From the NCBI GenBank assembly GCA_965225705.1, contig OZ245325.1, forward strand, positions 992,001 to 1,056,000: 64,000 nt of DNA. Reading direction: 5' to 3'. The stretch is from G965225705 sp965225705. Its GTDB lineage: Bacteria > Pseudomonadota > Alphaproteobacteria > Caulobacterales > Maricaulaceae. Position numbers and translations under genes: made by a program. Of this stretch, positions 24,644 to 33,656 are shown piece by piece; the first letter of the stretch is position 1; each line of letters begins with the position of its first letter. The notes below the pieces were generated by a model, which searched no databases, was not told where the DNA came from, and saw only the letters and a program-made list of their open reading frames with translations.

Positions 24644-26584
24644 ATGGCAGATACACAAAAACATCAAAAACATATAAAAAGCCCGCATGTTAAGCCTGCC
24701 TCTTCCCCGGGGATTAAAAAGACCAGAAATCCGTCTCAAACTGAACATCAAAAAACAATTCAGGATGAATATGATGACTGGCTGTCCCCCCCGAACTGGA
24801 AGCAAATTGAAGCTATGTCACATACAATCTGGGAAGCTGCGATGCGTGGCCATTCTTTTCTGACAGAAACTGTGGAGAAGGCCATGGAAAAAGAGAAAAA
24901 ATCCGGCAGTTTTTTCCCAAACCGTTCCCCTTTTCACCTTAGTCATGATTTTACCAAAGCCTGGGAAGATTTGTGTGCGCATCCGGATGATATTTTGCAG
25001 GCTCAGGCTGATCTTATGATGGATTATGCTAATTTATGGCGTTTTGCAGCCCGCAGACTGGCCGGAGATGAAGCTGAGGCAGTGATTGAGCCCGATCAAA
25101 CGGATCGTCGTTTTCGGGATCAGGACTGGCAGGATAACCCTGTTTTTGATGTGATAAAACAAGCCTATCTTCTCACCGCTAAGTTTCTTGAAACCCTTGT
25201 TTCCAAAACAGAAAATCTTGATCCTAAAGTAAAACAGCGTGTTGTGTTTTTTACAAAACAATTTGTTGACAGTCTCTCCCCTTCAAATTTTGCTTTAACC
25301 AATCCGGGTGTTTTGCGCGAAACCTTAAAAAGACGTGGTGAGAATTTGACGCAGGGCCTTATCCATTTAATGGAGGATCTGGATCGTGGTGGGGGGAGGC
25401 TTTCGCCACGTCAGACAGATTTGAAAGGCTTCAAAGTTGGAGAAGATCTGGCAACAACACCGGGAAAAATTGTCTTCCGTAATGATATTTTAGAGCTTCT
25501 TTACTACACACCGACAACAAAGACCGTCTATAAAACCCCTCTTTTGATTGTTCCTCCCTGGATCAATAAATTTTACATTTTAGATATGCGGGAAAAAAAT
25601 TCTATGGTTCGCTGGCTTGTGGACCAGGGATATTCTGTTTTTCTTATCTCCTGGATCAATCCCGGCCCGGAACATGCTGAGACAAGCTTTGAGGCCTATC
25701 TTCAACGGGGCCTTTTGCAGGCCACCAGAAATATATGTGAGGCTACAGGTGAAAAAGAGATAAATGTTGTGGGCTATTGTATTGGTGGAACACTTCTTGC
25801 CACAGCCCTTGCCTTTCTTGCACAGGGAGAGGAAAAACTTTTTAAAAACGCAACATTTTTTGCAACACAGACTGATTTTAAGGAAGCGGGCGATCTTTCC
25901 ATTTTTACAGATGACCTCTGGATGGAGGAAATTAAGTCCCTGACAGAGGGGCAGGGAGGTGTTTTGGATGGCCGTGTTATGGCTGATACTTTTAACATTT
26001 TACGCTCACGGGATCTTATTTGGAGTTTTGTTATTCAGAACTATCTTATGGGGCGTGAGCCCCGCGCGTTTGATTTACTGTACTGGAATGCAGATCAGAC
26101 GCGTTTGCCTCAAAAACTTCATCTGTTTTATTTAGAAAAATTCTACCGCAAAAATGCCCTTGCTGAAGGAGATTTACGTCTTGGGGGGAGGGGGTTAGAT
26201 CTCAAAAAGGTTAAAATTCCCATTTATACTGTTGCAACAAAGGAAGACCATATTGCCCCTGCAGTCTCAGTCTGGCGGGGGGGGCAGCTTTTTGGGGGGT
26301 CTGTACGTTTTGTTCTTTCAGGTTCTGGCCATATTGCAGGTATTGTGAACCCACCAGAGGCTCAAAAATATTGTCATTGGATCTATGGGGGACGAAGAAG
26401 AGCTAAAACGCTGGAGGCCTTTCTGGATCTGGCAGAGTTGCATCCGGGTTCATGGTGGACAGACTGGGCAAAATGGCTTTCCAGGAAAAGTGGCAGGAAA
26501 ATTCCTGCGCGACAAAGTGACGAGCTTGCTGCACCTTTGAAGGTTTTAGGAGAAGCGCCAGGTTCTTATGTCATGATTCGTTAG
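24644..26584 (+). CDS. phaC: Poly(3-hydroxyalkanoate) synthase, class I
   Basis: PhaC polymerises (R)-3-hydroxyacyl-CoA into PHA granules. The N-terminal PhaC domain is followed by an alpha/beta-hydrolase core with the lipase-like box GYCIGG (catalytic Cys379). The Asp is at D535 (ATKEDHIAP) and the His at H563 (GSGHIAGIVNPP). At 646 residues without a PhaE or PhaR neighbour it fits class I. phaA, phaB and phasin genes are not in the window, so the pathway is encoded elsewhere or partly missing. Confidence 0.95.
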   Translation: MADTQKHQKHIKSPHVKPASSPGIKKTRNPSQTEHQKTIQDEYDDWLSPPNWKQIEAMSHTIWEAAMRGHSFLTETVEKAMEKEKKSGSFFPNRSPFHLSHDFTKAWEDLCAHPDDILQAQADLMMDYANLWRFAARRLAGDEAEAVIEPDQTDRRFRDQDWQDNPVFDVIKQAYLLTAKFLETLVSKTENLDPKVKQRVVFFTKQFVDSLSPSNFALTNPGVLRETLKRRGENLTQGLIHLMEDLDRGGGRLSPRQTDLKGFKVGEDLATTPGKIVFRNDILELLYYTPTTKTVYKTPLLIVPPWINKFYILDMREKNSMVRWLVDQGYSVFLISWINPGPEHAETSFEAYLQRGLLQATRNICEATGEKEINVVGYCIGGTLLATALAFLAQGEEKLFKNATFFATQTDFKEAGDLSIFTDDLWMEEIKSLTEGQGGVLDGRVMADTFNILRSRDLIWSFVIQNYLMGREPRAFDLLYWNADQTRLPQKLHLFYLEKFYRKNALAEGDLRLGGRGLDLKKVKIPIYTVATKEDHIAPAVSVWRGGQLFGGSVRFVLSGSGHIAGIVNPPEAQKYCHWIYGGRRRAKTLEAFLDLAELHPGSWWTDWAKWLSRKSGRKIPARQSDELAAPLKVLGEAPGSYVMIR

Positions 26585-26783
26585 AATGTTGGCTTTTTAT
26601 AAAACCCTTCCTGATATAAGGGAAGAGCCTGAAGTTTTCGGGACGGCCATGAAAAACTCTGTAAAACAGTGTAGTATCATAGGATGTATAAGGACGTGAT
26701 ACCCGTAAAATAAATTTATTTATTTTTTACTTTTTGTGTGTAAAAGTTTTCCCTCACCTATTGTTAGATTTTAAAGGTCTCTC

Positions 26784-26966
26784 ATGAAAAAAATATTTTG
26801 TACTTTTTTTACGGATGAGTCTGGTACTACCGCCATAGAATATGGGATTTTAGCAGGCCTTATTGGAATTGCTATTGTTGGTGCAATAACTCAGTCCGGG
26901 GGGACCCTCAACGCATTTTTTACGCATATTGCTGACAAGCTTGCAGAGGCTAACAACAGGGCGTAA
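26784..26966 (+). CDS. flp: Flp/Fap-type pilin
   Basis: A 60-residue type IVb pilin. The short leader is followed by DESGTTAIEYGILAGLIGIA: processing after the Gly by a TadV-type prepilin peptidase would place Glu at +5 and Tyr at +6, the Flp hallmark. The hydrophobic helix follows. Flp pili, assembled by the Tad machinery, drive surface attachment. No tad assembly genes lie next to it; a TadD-like lipoprotein is encoded about 25 kb away. A terminator-like hairpin follows the stop. Confidence 0.9.
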   Translation: MKKIFCTFFTDESGTTAIEYGILAGLIGIAIVGAITQSGGTLNAFFTHIADKLAEANNRA

Positions 26967-26973
26967 GACTTGC

Positions 26974-26999
26974 AGGAAAAGGCTGTCCTTTCCTCTTTT
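26974..26999 (+). terminator. Terminator-like hairpin after the Flp pilin
   Basis: AGGAAAAGG and CCTTTCCT pair with one bulged base around a 4-base loop, followed by CTTTTA. It starts 7 bp after the flp stop, so the pilin gene is probably monocistronic. Confidence 0.5.
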
Positions 27000-27058
27000 A
27001 AATATATTCCTGTTTAGAACAGAGCTCTTCTCTAACCTGTCCTGTTTTTATGGAGGGG

Positions 27059-28984
27059 TTAGCGTCTTCCAAACAAGCGCTCAATATCAGCGAGTTTGAG
27101 GGCCACATATGTTGGCCTGCCATGATTGCACTGGCCTGCATGGGGTGTTTCTTCCATTTGGCGCAGAAGAGCGTTCATTTCATCCCCTGTGAGGCGTCGA
27201 CCTGATCGTACAGAACCATGACATGCCATGGTTGCACAAATTTCCTGCAAGCGTTCTTTGAGAGAGAGCGTTTCTCCATAATCTGCGAGGTCATCAGCTA
27301 AATCACGAATCAGGCCCGCGACATCTGTCACCCCCAAAAGTGAAGGAGTTGCCCGCACAGCAAGAGCACCGGGACCAAAAGATTCTAATACTAAACCTAA
27401 ATCGGCAAGTTCCTCTTGTTTCTCCAGAAGTTTTTGGATTTCTGAGTCTTCCATATCCACAATTTCCGGGATGAGAAGCGTTTGACTTTCTACCGCACCC
27501 TTGTCCTCCATGGCTTTTTTCATGCGCTCATAAACTAAACGTTCATGCGCTGCATGCTGATCCACGATCACAAGGCCATCCCGGGTTTGCGCGATAATAT
27601 AATTTTCATGTAACTGTGCACGTGCAATACCCAAAGGATAGTCTGTGAGGTTTTGAACCTCTTTCTTCTGCTCTTCGACAGGGTTTTCTTCCTTGTTTGC
27701 TTTTTCTTCCCCGTATTTTTTAACCATAAAGGGGTCAGAGGTGTGAGGAGTTTGCGTGGGAGGAAATGAATCAAAACGTGCAGAGGGTTTATCAAGCAGG
27801 CGCGGTGTTTGGGGGGTGAAGGCAGAGGAAACTTCCTGAAAGCCTGCTTTGTTGGGTTTCCATGATGACGGAGCCCCTGATCTGTATGTGACGGGTGGGC
27901 TGTCAGGGCGTTGTATGGCTCCTAAAGCCTGTTGGGCAACAGTTGTGGAAGCGCGGTGCCCTGCTGATGCCAGAGCATGGCGTAAAGCACTGACAATCAG
28001 GCCTCTTATATGAGCAGGGTTTTGAAAACGGACCTCTGCTTTAGAAGGGTGGACATTCATATCCACAAGCCGGGGAGGAAGATCTATAAAAAGTGCAATA
28101 ACGGGGTGGCGTCCACGAGCCAGAAAATCTGCATAAGCTCCCCGTACAGCACCTGAAAGAAATTTATCCCGCACAGGACGGCCATTGACAAAAAGATATT
28201 GATGCAGAGCCGAGCCCCTGTCATAAGTTGGCAATCCGGCATAGCCATAAAGATGCACATCATCGCGTCTTGCCTCAATTGTGAGAGCATTTTCCTGAAA
28301 ATCTGCGCCCAGAAGAGCCCCAAGTCGTTTGAGGCGTCCCTCCTGTCCCTTTGTCTCAGCAGGCAGGCGCAGGCTCGCCCGTCCATCATGATAGAGGGTG
28401 AAGCCTGTCTCTGCATGGCCCATAGCAAGACGTTTAACTGTATCTGTGATGGCCTGTGCTTCAGCGCGTGGAGTTTTCATGAATTTAAGACGTGCAGGTG
28501 TCGCAAAGAAAAGATCACGTACCTCAACACGTGTTCCGGAAAGACCAGGGGAGGGGGCCGGGCGAAGATCGGTCTTCTCGCCGGCTTTGATGTCAAGTGA
28601 CCAGGCCTCCGCGCTTCCCTGAGCCTGAGAGGTCAGAGTTAAGCGTGCAATGGAACCGATAGAGGGAAGGGCCTCACCACGAAAACCAAGGGATGTGATG
28701 TTTAAAAGATCCCACTGACCATCAGCATCCGGTTTCAGTTTTGAGGTTGCATGACGTTCAATGCATTGTTTCAAATCCCGGGCTGTCATACCATGCCCAT
28801 TATCTGAAACCTTAAGAAGGCGCAGCCCACCCTGTTCAGCGTGGATATCGATCTGGTCTGCTCCGGCATCTAAAGCGTTTTCAATCAGTTCCCTTGCAAC
28901 ACTTGCCGGGCGTTCAATCACTTCACCAGCAGCAATACGGTTAATCGTTTCAGGGGGCAGAAGATAAATAGTCATTGTCTCCAC
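27059..28984 (-). CDS. mutL: DNA mismatch repair protein MutL
   Basis: MutL couples mismatch recognition by MutS to strand incision. The N-terminal GHKL ATPase shows IAAGEVIERPASVARELIEN, DNGHGM and GFRGEALPSIGS. A low-complexity linker (about 350-440) leads to the C-terminal dimerisation domain, where DQHAAHERLVYE, ACHGSVRSG and QCNHGRP match the metal-binding motifs of endonuclease-type MutL. Incision activity is therefore likely, unlike in E. coli. 641 residues. It is monocistronic; mutS is not in the window. Confidence 0.96.
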   Translation of the reverse strand: METMTIYLLPPETINRIAAGEVIERPASVARELIENALDAGADQIDIHAEQGGLRLLKVSDNGHGMTARDLKQCIERHATSKLKPDADGQWDLLNITSLGFRGEALPSIGSIARLTLTSQAQGSAEAWSLDIKAGEKTDLRPAPSPGLSGTRVEVRDLFFATPARLKFMKTPRAEAQAITDTVKRLAMGHAETGFTLYHDGRASLRLPAETKGQEGRLKRLGALLGADFQENALTIEARRDDVHLYGYAGLPTYDRGSALHQYLFVNGRPVRDKFLSGAVRGAYADFLARGRHPVIALFIDLPPRLVDMNVHPSKAEVRFQNPAHIRGLIVSALRHALASAGHRASTTVAQQALGAIQRPDSPPVTYRSGAPSSWKPNKAGFQEVSSAFTPQTPRLLDKPSARFDSFPPTQTPHTSDPFMVKKYGEEKANKEENPVEEQKKEVQNLTDYPLGIARAQLHENYIIAQTRDGLVIVDQHAAHERLVYERMKKAMEDKGAVESQTLLIPEIVDMEDSEIQKLLEKQEELADLGLVLESFGPGALAVRATPSLLGVTDVAGLIRDLADDLADYGETLSLKERLQEICATMACHGSVRSGRRLTGDEMNALLRQMEETPHAGQCNHGRPTYVALKLADIERLFGRR

Positions 28985-29256
28985 ACTCCAACAGGTATCA
29001 GCATGACATCAGGACAGAGTTTAATATACTAAAACATATCTTGTAAAATATTCATGTTAAGAAAACAGGTCAGCGAAATTTTATGGATTTGGAACGTCCC
29101 TTATGTTGAGACAGAACAAATTTTCATCTTTATTTTACAGATCAGAAGCTCTGGCCCGGTTTTTTTTGTAGCCTGCCATATCTTCCGAAGGGGCAGGGAC
29201 TGGACTTTTCTGCCTTATAGATCAGAATCAGAAAAGCTTTCGTCTGGGAGCTTGCT

Positions 29257-30045
29257 TTATATATGACGGATTTTATGAGAAATGGCGTGTTTTTGGACGC
29301 ATAAACTCTCTAAAAGAGCAAGACTGGTCATTGTGGCACATCCTTTGAGATTTTCAGGATAAAAATGTCGATGGAAGGCACGTACAACCTCTTCCGTTTG
29401 CTCATCATAACAGCCTGTTTTCTCAAGACCATAACCGAACAGAGCAAGCTTTTTCTGAAGGTAGAGGACGGGTTCCCCTGTGCTTTTTCGGGAGAGAGGT
29501 GTAGTGGAAGAGAAGGCAGGCAAGGCTGGCATAATCTGTTGCTGTTCCCTAAATTCTGGCCAAAGCCCAAACCCTGCTTCTGCCAGATATTGCCAGGGGA
29601 AAAGCTCGCCCGGGTCCTGCTTGCGGGCCGGGGCTATGTCGCTATGGCCTACACATTGAGAAGGATGAAGGTCCGGCCAGCGCTTTATAATATCCTCAAG
29701 GAGATATAAAAGAGCCCTGATCTGTTTGTCCGGATAAGCTGGCAGGCCATAATCATGGCCACCATTGACAAGCTCAACCCCTATAGAACGGGAGTTAATA
29801 TCTGTTTCACCTTCCCAGGACGAAACGCCTGCATGCCAGGCACGCTTGTCTTCATCCACAAGATGAAAGATACGTCCACCCTCTTCAATCATATAATGCG
29901 CACTCACTTTGGCCACAGGATCACACAGACGTTCCAGGGCTTCTTTTCCGGAAGCCATGCCTGTGTAATGCAGGACAAGAAGGTCAACAGGTAAACACCG
30001 TTCATCAAAATTAGGTGAGGGAGAGGATATAAAAGAATAAGACAT
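29257..30045 (-). CDS. N-acetylmuramoyl-L-alanine amidase (AmpD/AmiD type) with peptidoglycan-binding domain
   Basis: The amidase_2 domain (about 20-160) would cleave the MurNAc-L-Ala bond. Zn ligands are suggested by the His in LVLHYTGM and by the His and Asp in GHSDIAPARKQDPG; IGVELVNGG is also conserved. A C-terminal PG_binding_1-like module (about 190-245, VLYLQKKLALFGYG) follows, favouring an AmiD-like enzyme over cytosolic AmpD. No signal peptide or lipobox is visible at the N-terminus, so location is open: it may act on imported anhydro-muropeptides. Confidence 0.88.
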   Translation of the reverse strand: MSYSFISSPSPNFDERCLPVDLLVLHYTGMASGKEALERLCDPVAKVSAHYMIEEGGRIFHLVDEDKRAWHAGVSSWEGETDINSRSIGVELVNGGHDYGLPAYPDKQIRALLYLLEDIIKRWPDLHPSQCVGHSDIAPARKQDPGELFPWQYLAEAGFGLWPEFREQQQIMPALPAFSSTTPLSRKSTGEPVLYLQKKLALFGYGLEKTGCYDEQTEEVVRAFHRHFYPENLKGCATMTSLALLESLCVQKHAISHKIRHI

Positions 30046-30404
30046 GCCTTTTGCATAACCTAAAAAACTTTACAGCTCTATAAAAATAATATGGCTTTAG
30101 GTTGAACAGAGGAGGGCTTATCTTTATTTTTGAGAGCAAATTTTTCAAAAATAGTCTTTATGATCAGAATAGCCGGCAATCCATAAAAACAGGACATGTG
30201 AGGTAAGATCAGGAACAGAATGTTTTTATGGACAGGGGATATATTATGGGAGAGTTCACCACACTATACCTTATCCTCAGCATATAAAGAAAAGAATTCT
30301 TAATAAATACGGTGTTTTCTCCTGCCGGTAGACAAAAACATGTTTAATATCTAAGATAGATTCAATGAATTCACCACATTTTATCTTTTGAGGGAGCACC
30401 GTGG
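30046..30404. other. AT-rich region between the divergent amidase and popZ genes
   Basis: 359 bp with no credible frame. It includes a perfect 12-bp inverted repeat (30180-30191 / 30221-30232) and several TTAA half-sites but no TTAA-N7-TTAA box. It probably carries promoters for both genes. Confidence 0.6.
30180..30232. repeat. 12-bp perfect inverted repeat with 29-bp spacer
   Basis: TCCATAAAAACA (30180-30191) and TGTTTTTATGGA (30221-30232) are exact complements around 29 bases. No frame crosses it. It could be a large RNA hairpin, a paired operator, or the ends of a degenerate miniature element. No target-site duplication was recognised. Confidence 0.5.
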
Positions 30405-31514
30405 ATGAACACACACGATAAAGAGCACGGAAACAGGCATAATGTTGACGAGAAAACTCACGGAAATGAGTCTGCTCATGAGCCTTCCATGGATGAAATC
30501 CTTGCGTCTATAAGACGTATTATTTCTTCAGATAAACCTTCCGGGGGAAAAACGCAGGAAAACCAGGAAGAGGCTTCTGATAAGTTTGCTTATGAACAGG
30601 ACGTACAACAAAACCCTTCTGTTGAACACGACATGCAGCCCATGTCTTCCCGGGAAGCAACGTATGCTTTAAGGCCAGATTCAGGTCAGCCACATTCTCC
30701 TGTACACACGACGGATATGAAGGAACAGGAGCAAACATTTTTCTCCAACGGTGACAATCTGGAAAATGGACAGGCCGGGATAGTTCCTCCTTCAAAGACT
30801 CATGATATGCAGACTGGACATCCCTATGCAGAAAGTGGAGATCATACTATCTCTGACTCTTTTGCAGATCCTTCTCCTGTTAGTCAGGATTTCCTGGTGT
30901 CTTATAAAGCTTCACCTCCCGGATCTTCTCCTGCCTCTGAGAAAGGTGAACCTCTTCCTCAACAGGTACAGACTGAAGCTGTTCCATTTTCTCAAACACC
31001 GGAGAATATACAAAAAAGATCAGCATTCCATCATGATGACAGGGCAGGGCAAAGTAATACTGTGGATGTCAATACAGTCAGGTCAGCGGAATCTTTCCCC
31101 GGATCCCTGCCCGCTTATGAAGGACATCAGACTTCCTCTGATGAAATTTATGAAATCTCTGCCGGGGGTGAGGATCACACAGAGGGACAACACCAGGTGC
31201 AGGGTGAGGGTTTTCATCAGAACTGGCAGGATCTGTCTCCTGATAGCATATCTGACCATCTGCAGCAGGGTGAAGGTTATCACCCCGAATCTGTGCCGGA
31301 TCCCCAAAGCTTTTTTCAGGATTCCCGTTCTGAACATAATGTAGTGAGTTCTCCGGAGGTGGGGCAGGGTCCCGATGCTGAAACTCAGGAACTGCTTCAA
31401 CCACTAATTCAGGCATGGCTGGAGGAGAATCTTCCTGCCCTTGTTGAGAGGGAAGTGAGATCTCAGATAAAACAGGCTCTTTTATATTTTACCCGCGAAG
31501 ATACAGTTTTATAA
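30405..31514 (+). CDS. popZ: Polar organizing protein PopZ (DUF2497) with long linker
   Basis: PopZ forms polar condensates that anchor the chromosome origin through ParB and recruit cell-cycle kinases. The N-terminal helix EPSMDEILASIRRIISSDK (about residues 26-44) and the C-terminal helices LLQPLIQAWLEENLPALVEREVRSQI are the two conserved regions. Between them is a ~290-residue acidic, Pro/Ser/Gln/His-rich disordered linker, so the protein is 369 residues, about twice the 177 of Caulobacter PopZ. The ATG has GGGAG upstream. valS, often adjacent, is absent. Confidence 0.9.
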   Translation: MNTHDKEHGNRHNVDEKTHGNESAHEPSMDEILASIRRIISSDKPSGGKTQENQEEASDKFAYEQDVQQNPSVEHDMQPMSSREATYALRPDSGQPHSPVHTTDMKEQEQTFFSNGDNLENGQAGIVPPSKTHDMQTGHPYAESGDHTISDSFADPSPVSQDFLVSYKASPPGSSPASEKGEPLPQQVQTEAVPFSQTPENIQKRSAFHHDDRAGQSNTVDVNTVRSAESFPGSLPAYEGHQTSSDEIYEISAGGEDHTEGQHQVQGEGFHQNWQDLSPDSISDHLQQGEGYHPESVPDPQSFFQDSRSEHNVVSSPEVGQGPDAETQELLQPLIQAWLEENLPALVEREVRSQIKQALLYFTREDTVL

Positions 31515-31594
31515 GTATGAGATAAAGGGAACCCGATGTTGTCTAAAATGATGTTTTGTTTTTGATATCAAAGGGTTAAGGGGTTTTGTGAAGC

Positions 31595-33481
31595 TTAATC
31601 AGCCTGTTGTTCCAGGCGTTCGGAGAGCTTAAGCCATTCCTGTTCAAGTTTTTGCAATTCTTTTTCTACTTCTCTGCGCTCTTTTGCCAGAACTGTCAGC
31701 TTTTCAGGCTGGTCGTAGAGGGTTTCGTCAGCAAGGCCTTTGTCCAGATTCTTTATATGTTTCGTTAGGGTTTCCATTCTTTCTTCCACATGTTTTACCA
31801 TGCGCTTTAAGGGAGCAAGGCTGGCACGTGCCTCTGCAAGGGCACGTCTCTTTTCTGCTCCCCTTAATTCTCCATGGGAGGATTTGTTTCCAGATTTTTT
31901 AGAGGGCTTTTTTCGACTTGCTGCCAGGATGGTGTTTTCATAAGTTGCCATATCTCCCTCAAAGCGGGAGAGGGTACCATGCTCAATATGCCATAAGTCA
32001 TTAACACAGGCCTCTATCAGAAATTTATCATGGCTGATGAGAAGGAGAGCACCCTCATAAGCATTGAGAGCTTCTACCAAAGCAGAGCGTGAATCCATAT
32101 CAAGATGGTTGGCTGGCTCGTCAAGAATAAGGATATGTGCACCATGAAAACAGGTCAGATGCAGGGCAAGACGTGTACGCTCTCCTCCGGAAAGTTCACC
32201 TGCCGGGGTTTCAGCCTGTGCAGCACCAAGGCCAAATTGTGCAAGTTTGGCCCGTCGTTGAGCTTCTGTGGCGTCTTCCATCAGCATTTTGATATGGTCA
32301 TAGGCTGAGAGAGCAGGGTTGAGATCATCCAGTTTTTTTTGTGAGAAAACAGCAATATCAAGTTTTTTATGTTTAAGAAACCGTCCTGAAAAGGGCTGAA
32401 GTTCACCGTTTAAGAGTTTAACAAAAGTAGACTTTCCGGCACCATTGCGTCCAAGGAGGCCAAGCCTGTCCCCACCATCAAGGCGAAACACCATGTCAGA
32501 CAAAACAGGCTGGTCCTGATGATACCCTGTTGTGACGTTTTCAAGCCGTAAAAGAGGGGGTGCTAAAACTTTTTGTGGGACAGGGAAATGAAAACCTGCA
32601 ACGGGGGCTGTAAAGCGCGTGGCAGATACCTGAAGCTTTTCCAGCCGTTTTATACGGCTTTGTGCCTGGCGTGCTTTGCTGGCTTTGGCTCGAAAACGGT
32701 CAACAAAGGCCTGTAAATGGCGGCGTTCTTCTTCCTGTCTGGCCTGAAATTTCATATTATGACTTTGTTGTTCTGCAAGAAGGCGCTGAAAATCATCATA
32801 GCCACCGCTATAGATCTGGATTTTTCCTCCCTCAAGATGTGCTATCCGCTTCACACAGCGATTAAGAAGATCTCTGTCATGAGAGACAAGAAGAAAGGCC
32901 CCCTCATAATGCCGCAAAAAATTTCCCAGCCACAAAACACCCTCAAGATCAAGGTAATTGCCCGGTTCATCCAAAAGCAACACATCAGGTCTTGCAAACA
33001 GAGCTGCCGCTAGGGCTGCACGCATACGCCACCCACTGGAATAGTCCTGTAGGGGACGTTGTTGATCTTCCCCTTTAAAGCCAAGACCATTTAAAAGCAT
33101 GCCCGCGCGTGCTTCCGCGCTATGTGCCCCGATGTCGGAAAGACGTGTATGAATATCAGCCAGGCTATGGGGATCCTGCTCTGTTTCAAGTTTTTTGAGT
33201 AAGGCCATGCGTTCCGTATCAGCCTCAAGAACATAGTCCAGCAAAAGTTTTGGTCCACCCGGGGCTTCCTGATCTGCAGTTCCAAGCCGTGCCTTTTTAT
33301 GCAGGGTAATCGTACCGTCATCAGGGGAAATTTCCCCTTTTATAAGTTTTAAAAGCGTGGATTTTCCTGATCCATTGCGCCCGACAAAGCCCATATGGCT
33401 TCCCTTGAGAAGGGTCAGACTTGCCCCATCAAGTAAAAGACGCCCCTCACGACGGAAAACCAAATCATTGATATGAAGCAT
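31595..33481 (-). CDS. ABC-F family ATPase (YheS/Uup-like)
   Basis: A 628-residue soluble protein with two ABC domains and no membrane part. The first has Walker A GRNGSGKST and LLLDEPGNYLDLEG, with an unusual signature YSSGWRMR. A P-site tRNA-interaction linker (about 240-310) follows. The second has GRNGAGKST, LSGGERTR and LILDEPANHLDMDS. The Lys/Glu-rich C-terminal coiled coil (about 540-625) is like that of YheS/Uup. ABC-F proteins act on the ribosome E site to relieve stalling or affect DNA-element excision. It is convergent with popZ. Confidence 0.92.
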   Translation of the reverse strand: MLHINDLVFRREGRLLLDGASLTLLKGSHMGFVGRNGSGKSTLLKLIKGEISPDDGTITLHKKARLGTADQEAPGGPKLLLDYVLEADTERMALLKKLETEQDPHSLADIHTRLSDIGAHSAEARAGMLLNGLGFKGEDQQRPLQDYSSGWRMRAALAAALFARPDVLLLDEPGNYLDLEGVLWLGNFLRHYEGAFLLVSHDRDLLNRCVKRIAHLEGGKIQIYSGGYDDFQRLLAEQQSHNMKFQARQEEERRHLQAFVDRFRAKASKARQAQSRIKRLEKLQVSATRFTAPVAGFHFPVPQKVLAPPLLRLENVTTGYHQDQPVLSDMVFRLDGGDRLGLLGRNGAGKSTFVKLLNGELQPFSGRFLKHKKLDIAVFSQKKLDDLNPALSAYDHIKMLMEDATEAQRRAKLAQFGLGAAQAETPAGELSGGERTRLALHLTCFHGAHILILDEPANHLDMDSRSALVEALNAYEGALLLISHDKFLIEACVNDLWHIEHGTLSRFEGDMATYENTILAASRKKPSKKSGNKSSHGELRGAEKRRALAEARASLAPLKRMVKHVEERMETLTKHIKNLDKGLADETLYDQPEKLTVLAKERREVEKELQKLEQEWLKLSERLEQQAD

Positions 33482-33656
33482 GAGGCTTTTCTCTCTAAAA
33501 GCTTTGTTGGTGTTTTCTATGTATTTGGGGTCTTTTTTTCTGCTTTAGAAGAATAAAAACCATATGTTTTGCCTGGGTTCTATATAAAAGATATACGTGT
33601 GTGACCTACCAGGTATGCTTTCCCTGACATCAGGTTGTTATATCCCCATACTTTTC

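Noticed and set aside
29054..29266. 70-codon frame between mutL and the amidase gene
   Set aside because: No ribosome-binding site, odd composition, no recognisable motif, and the end overlaps the amidase stop.
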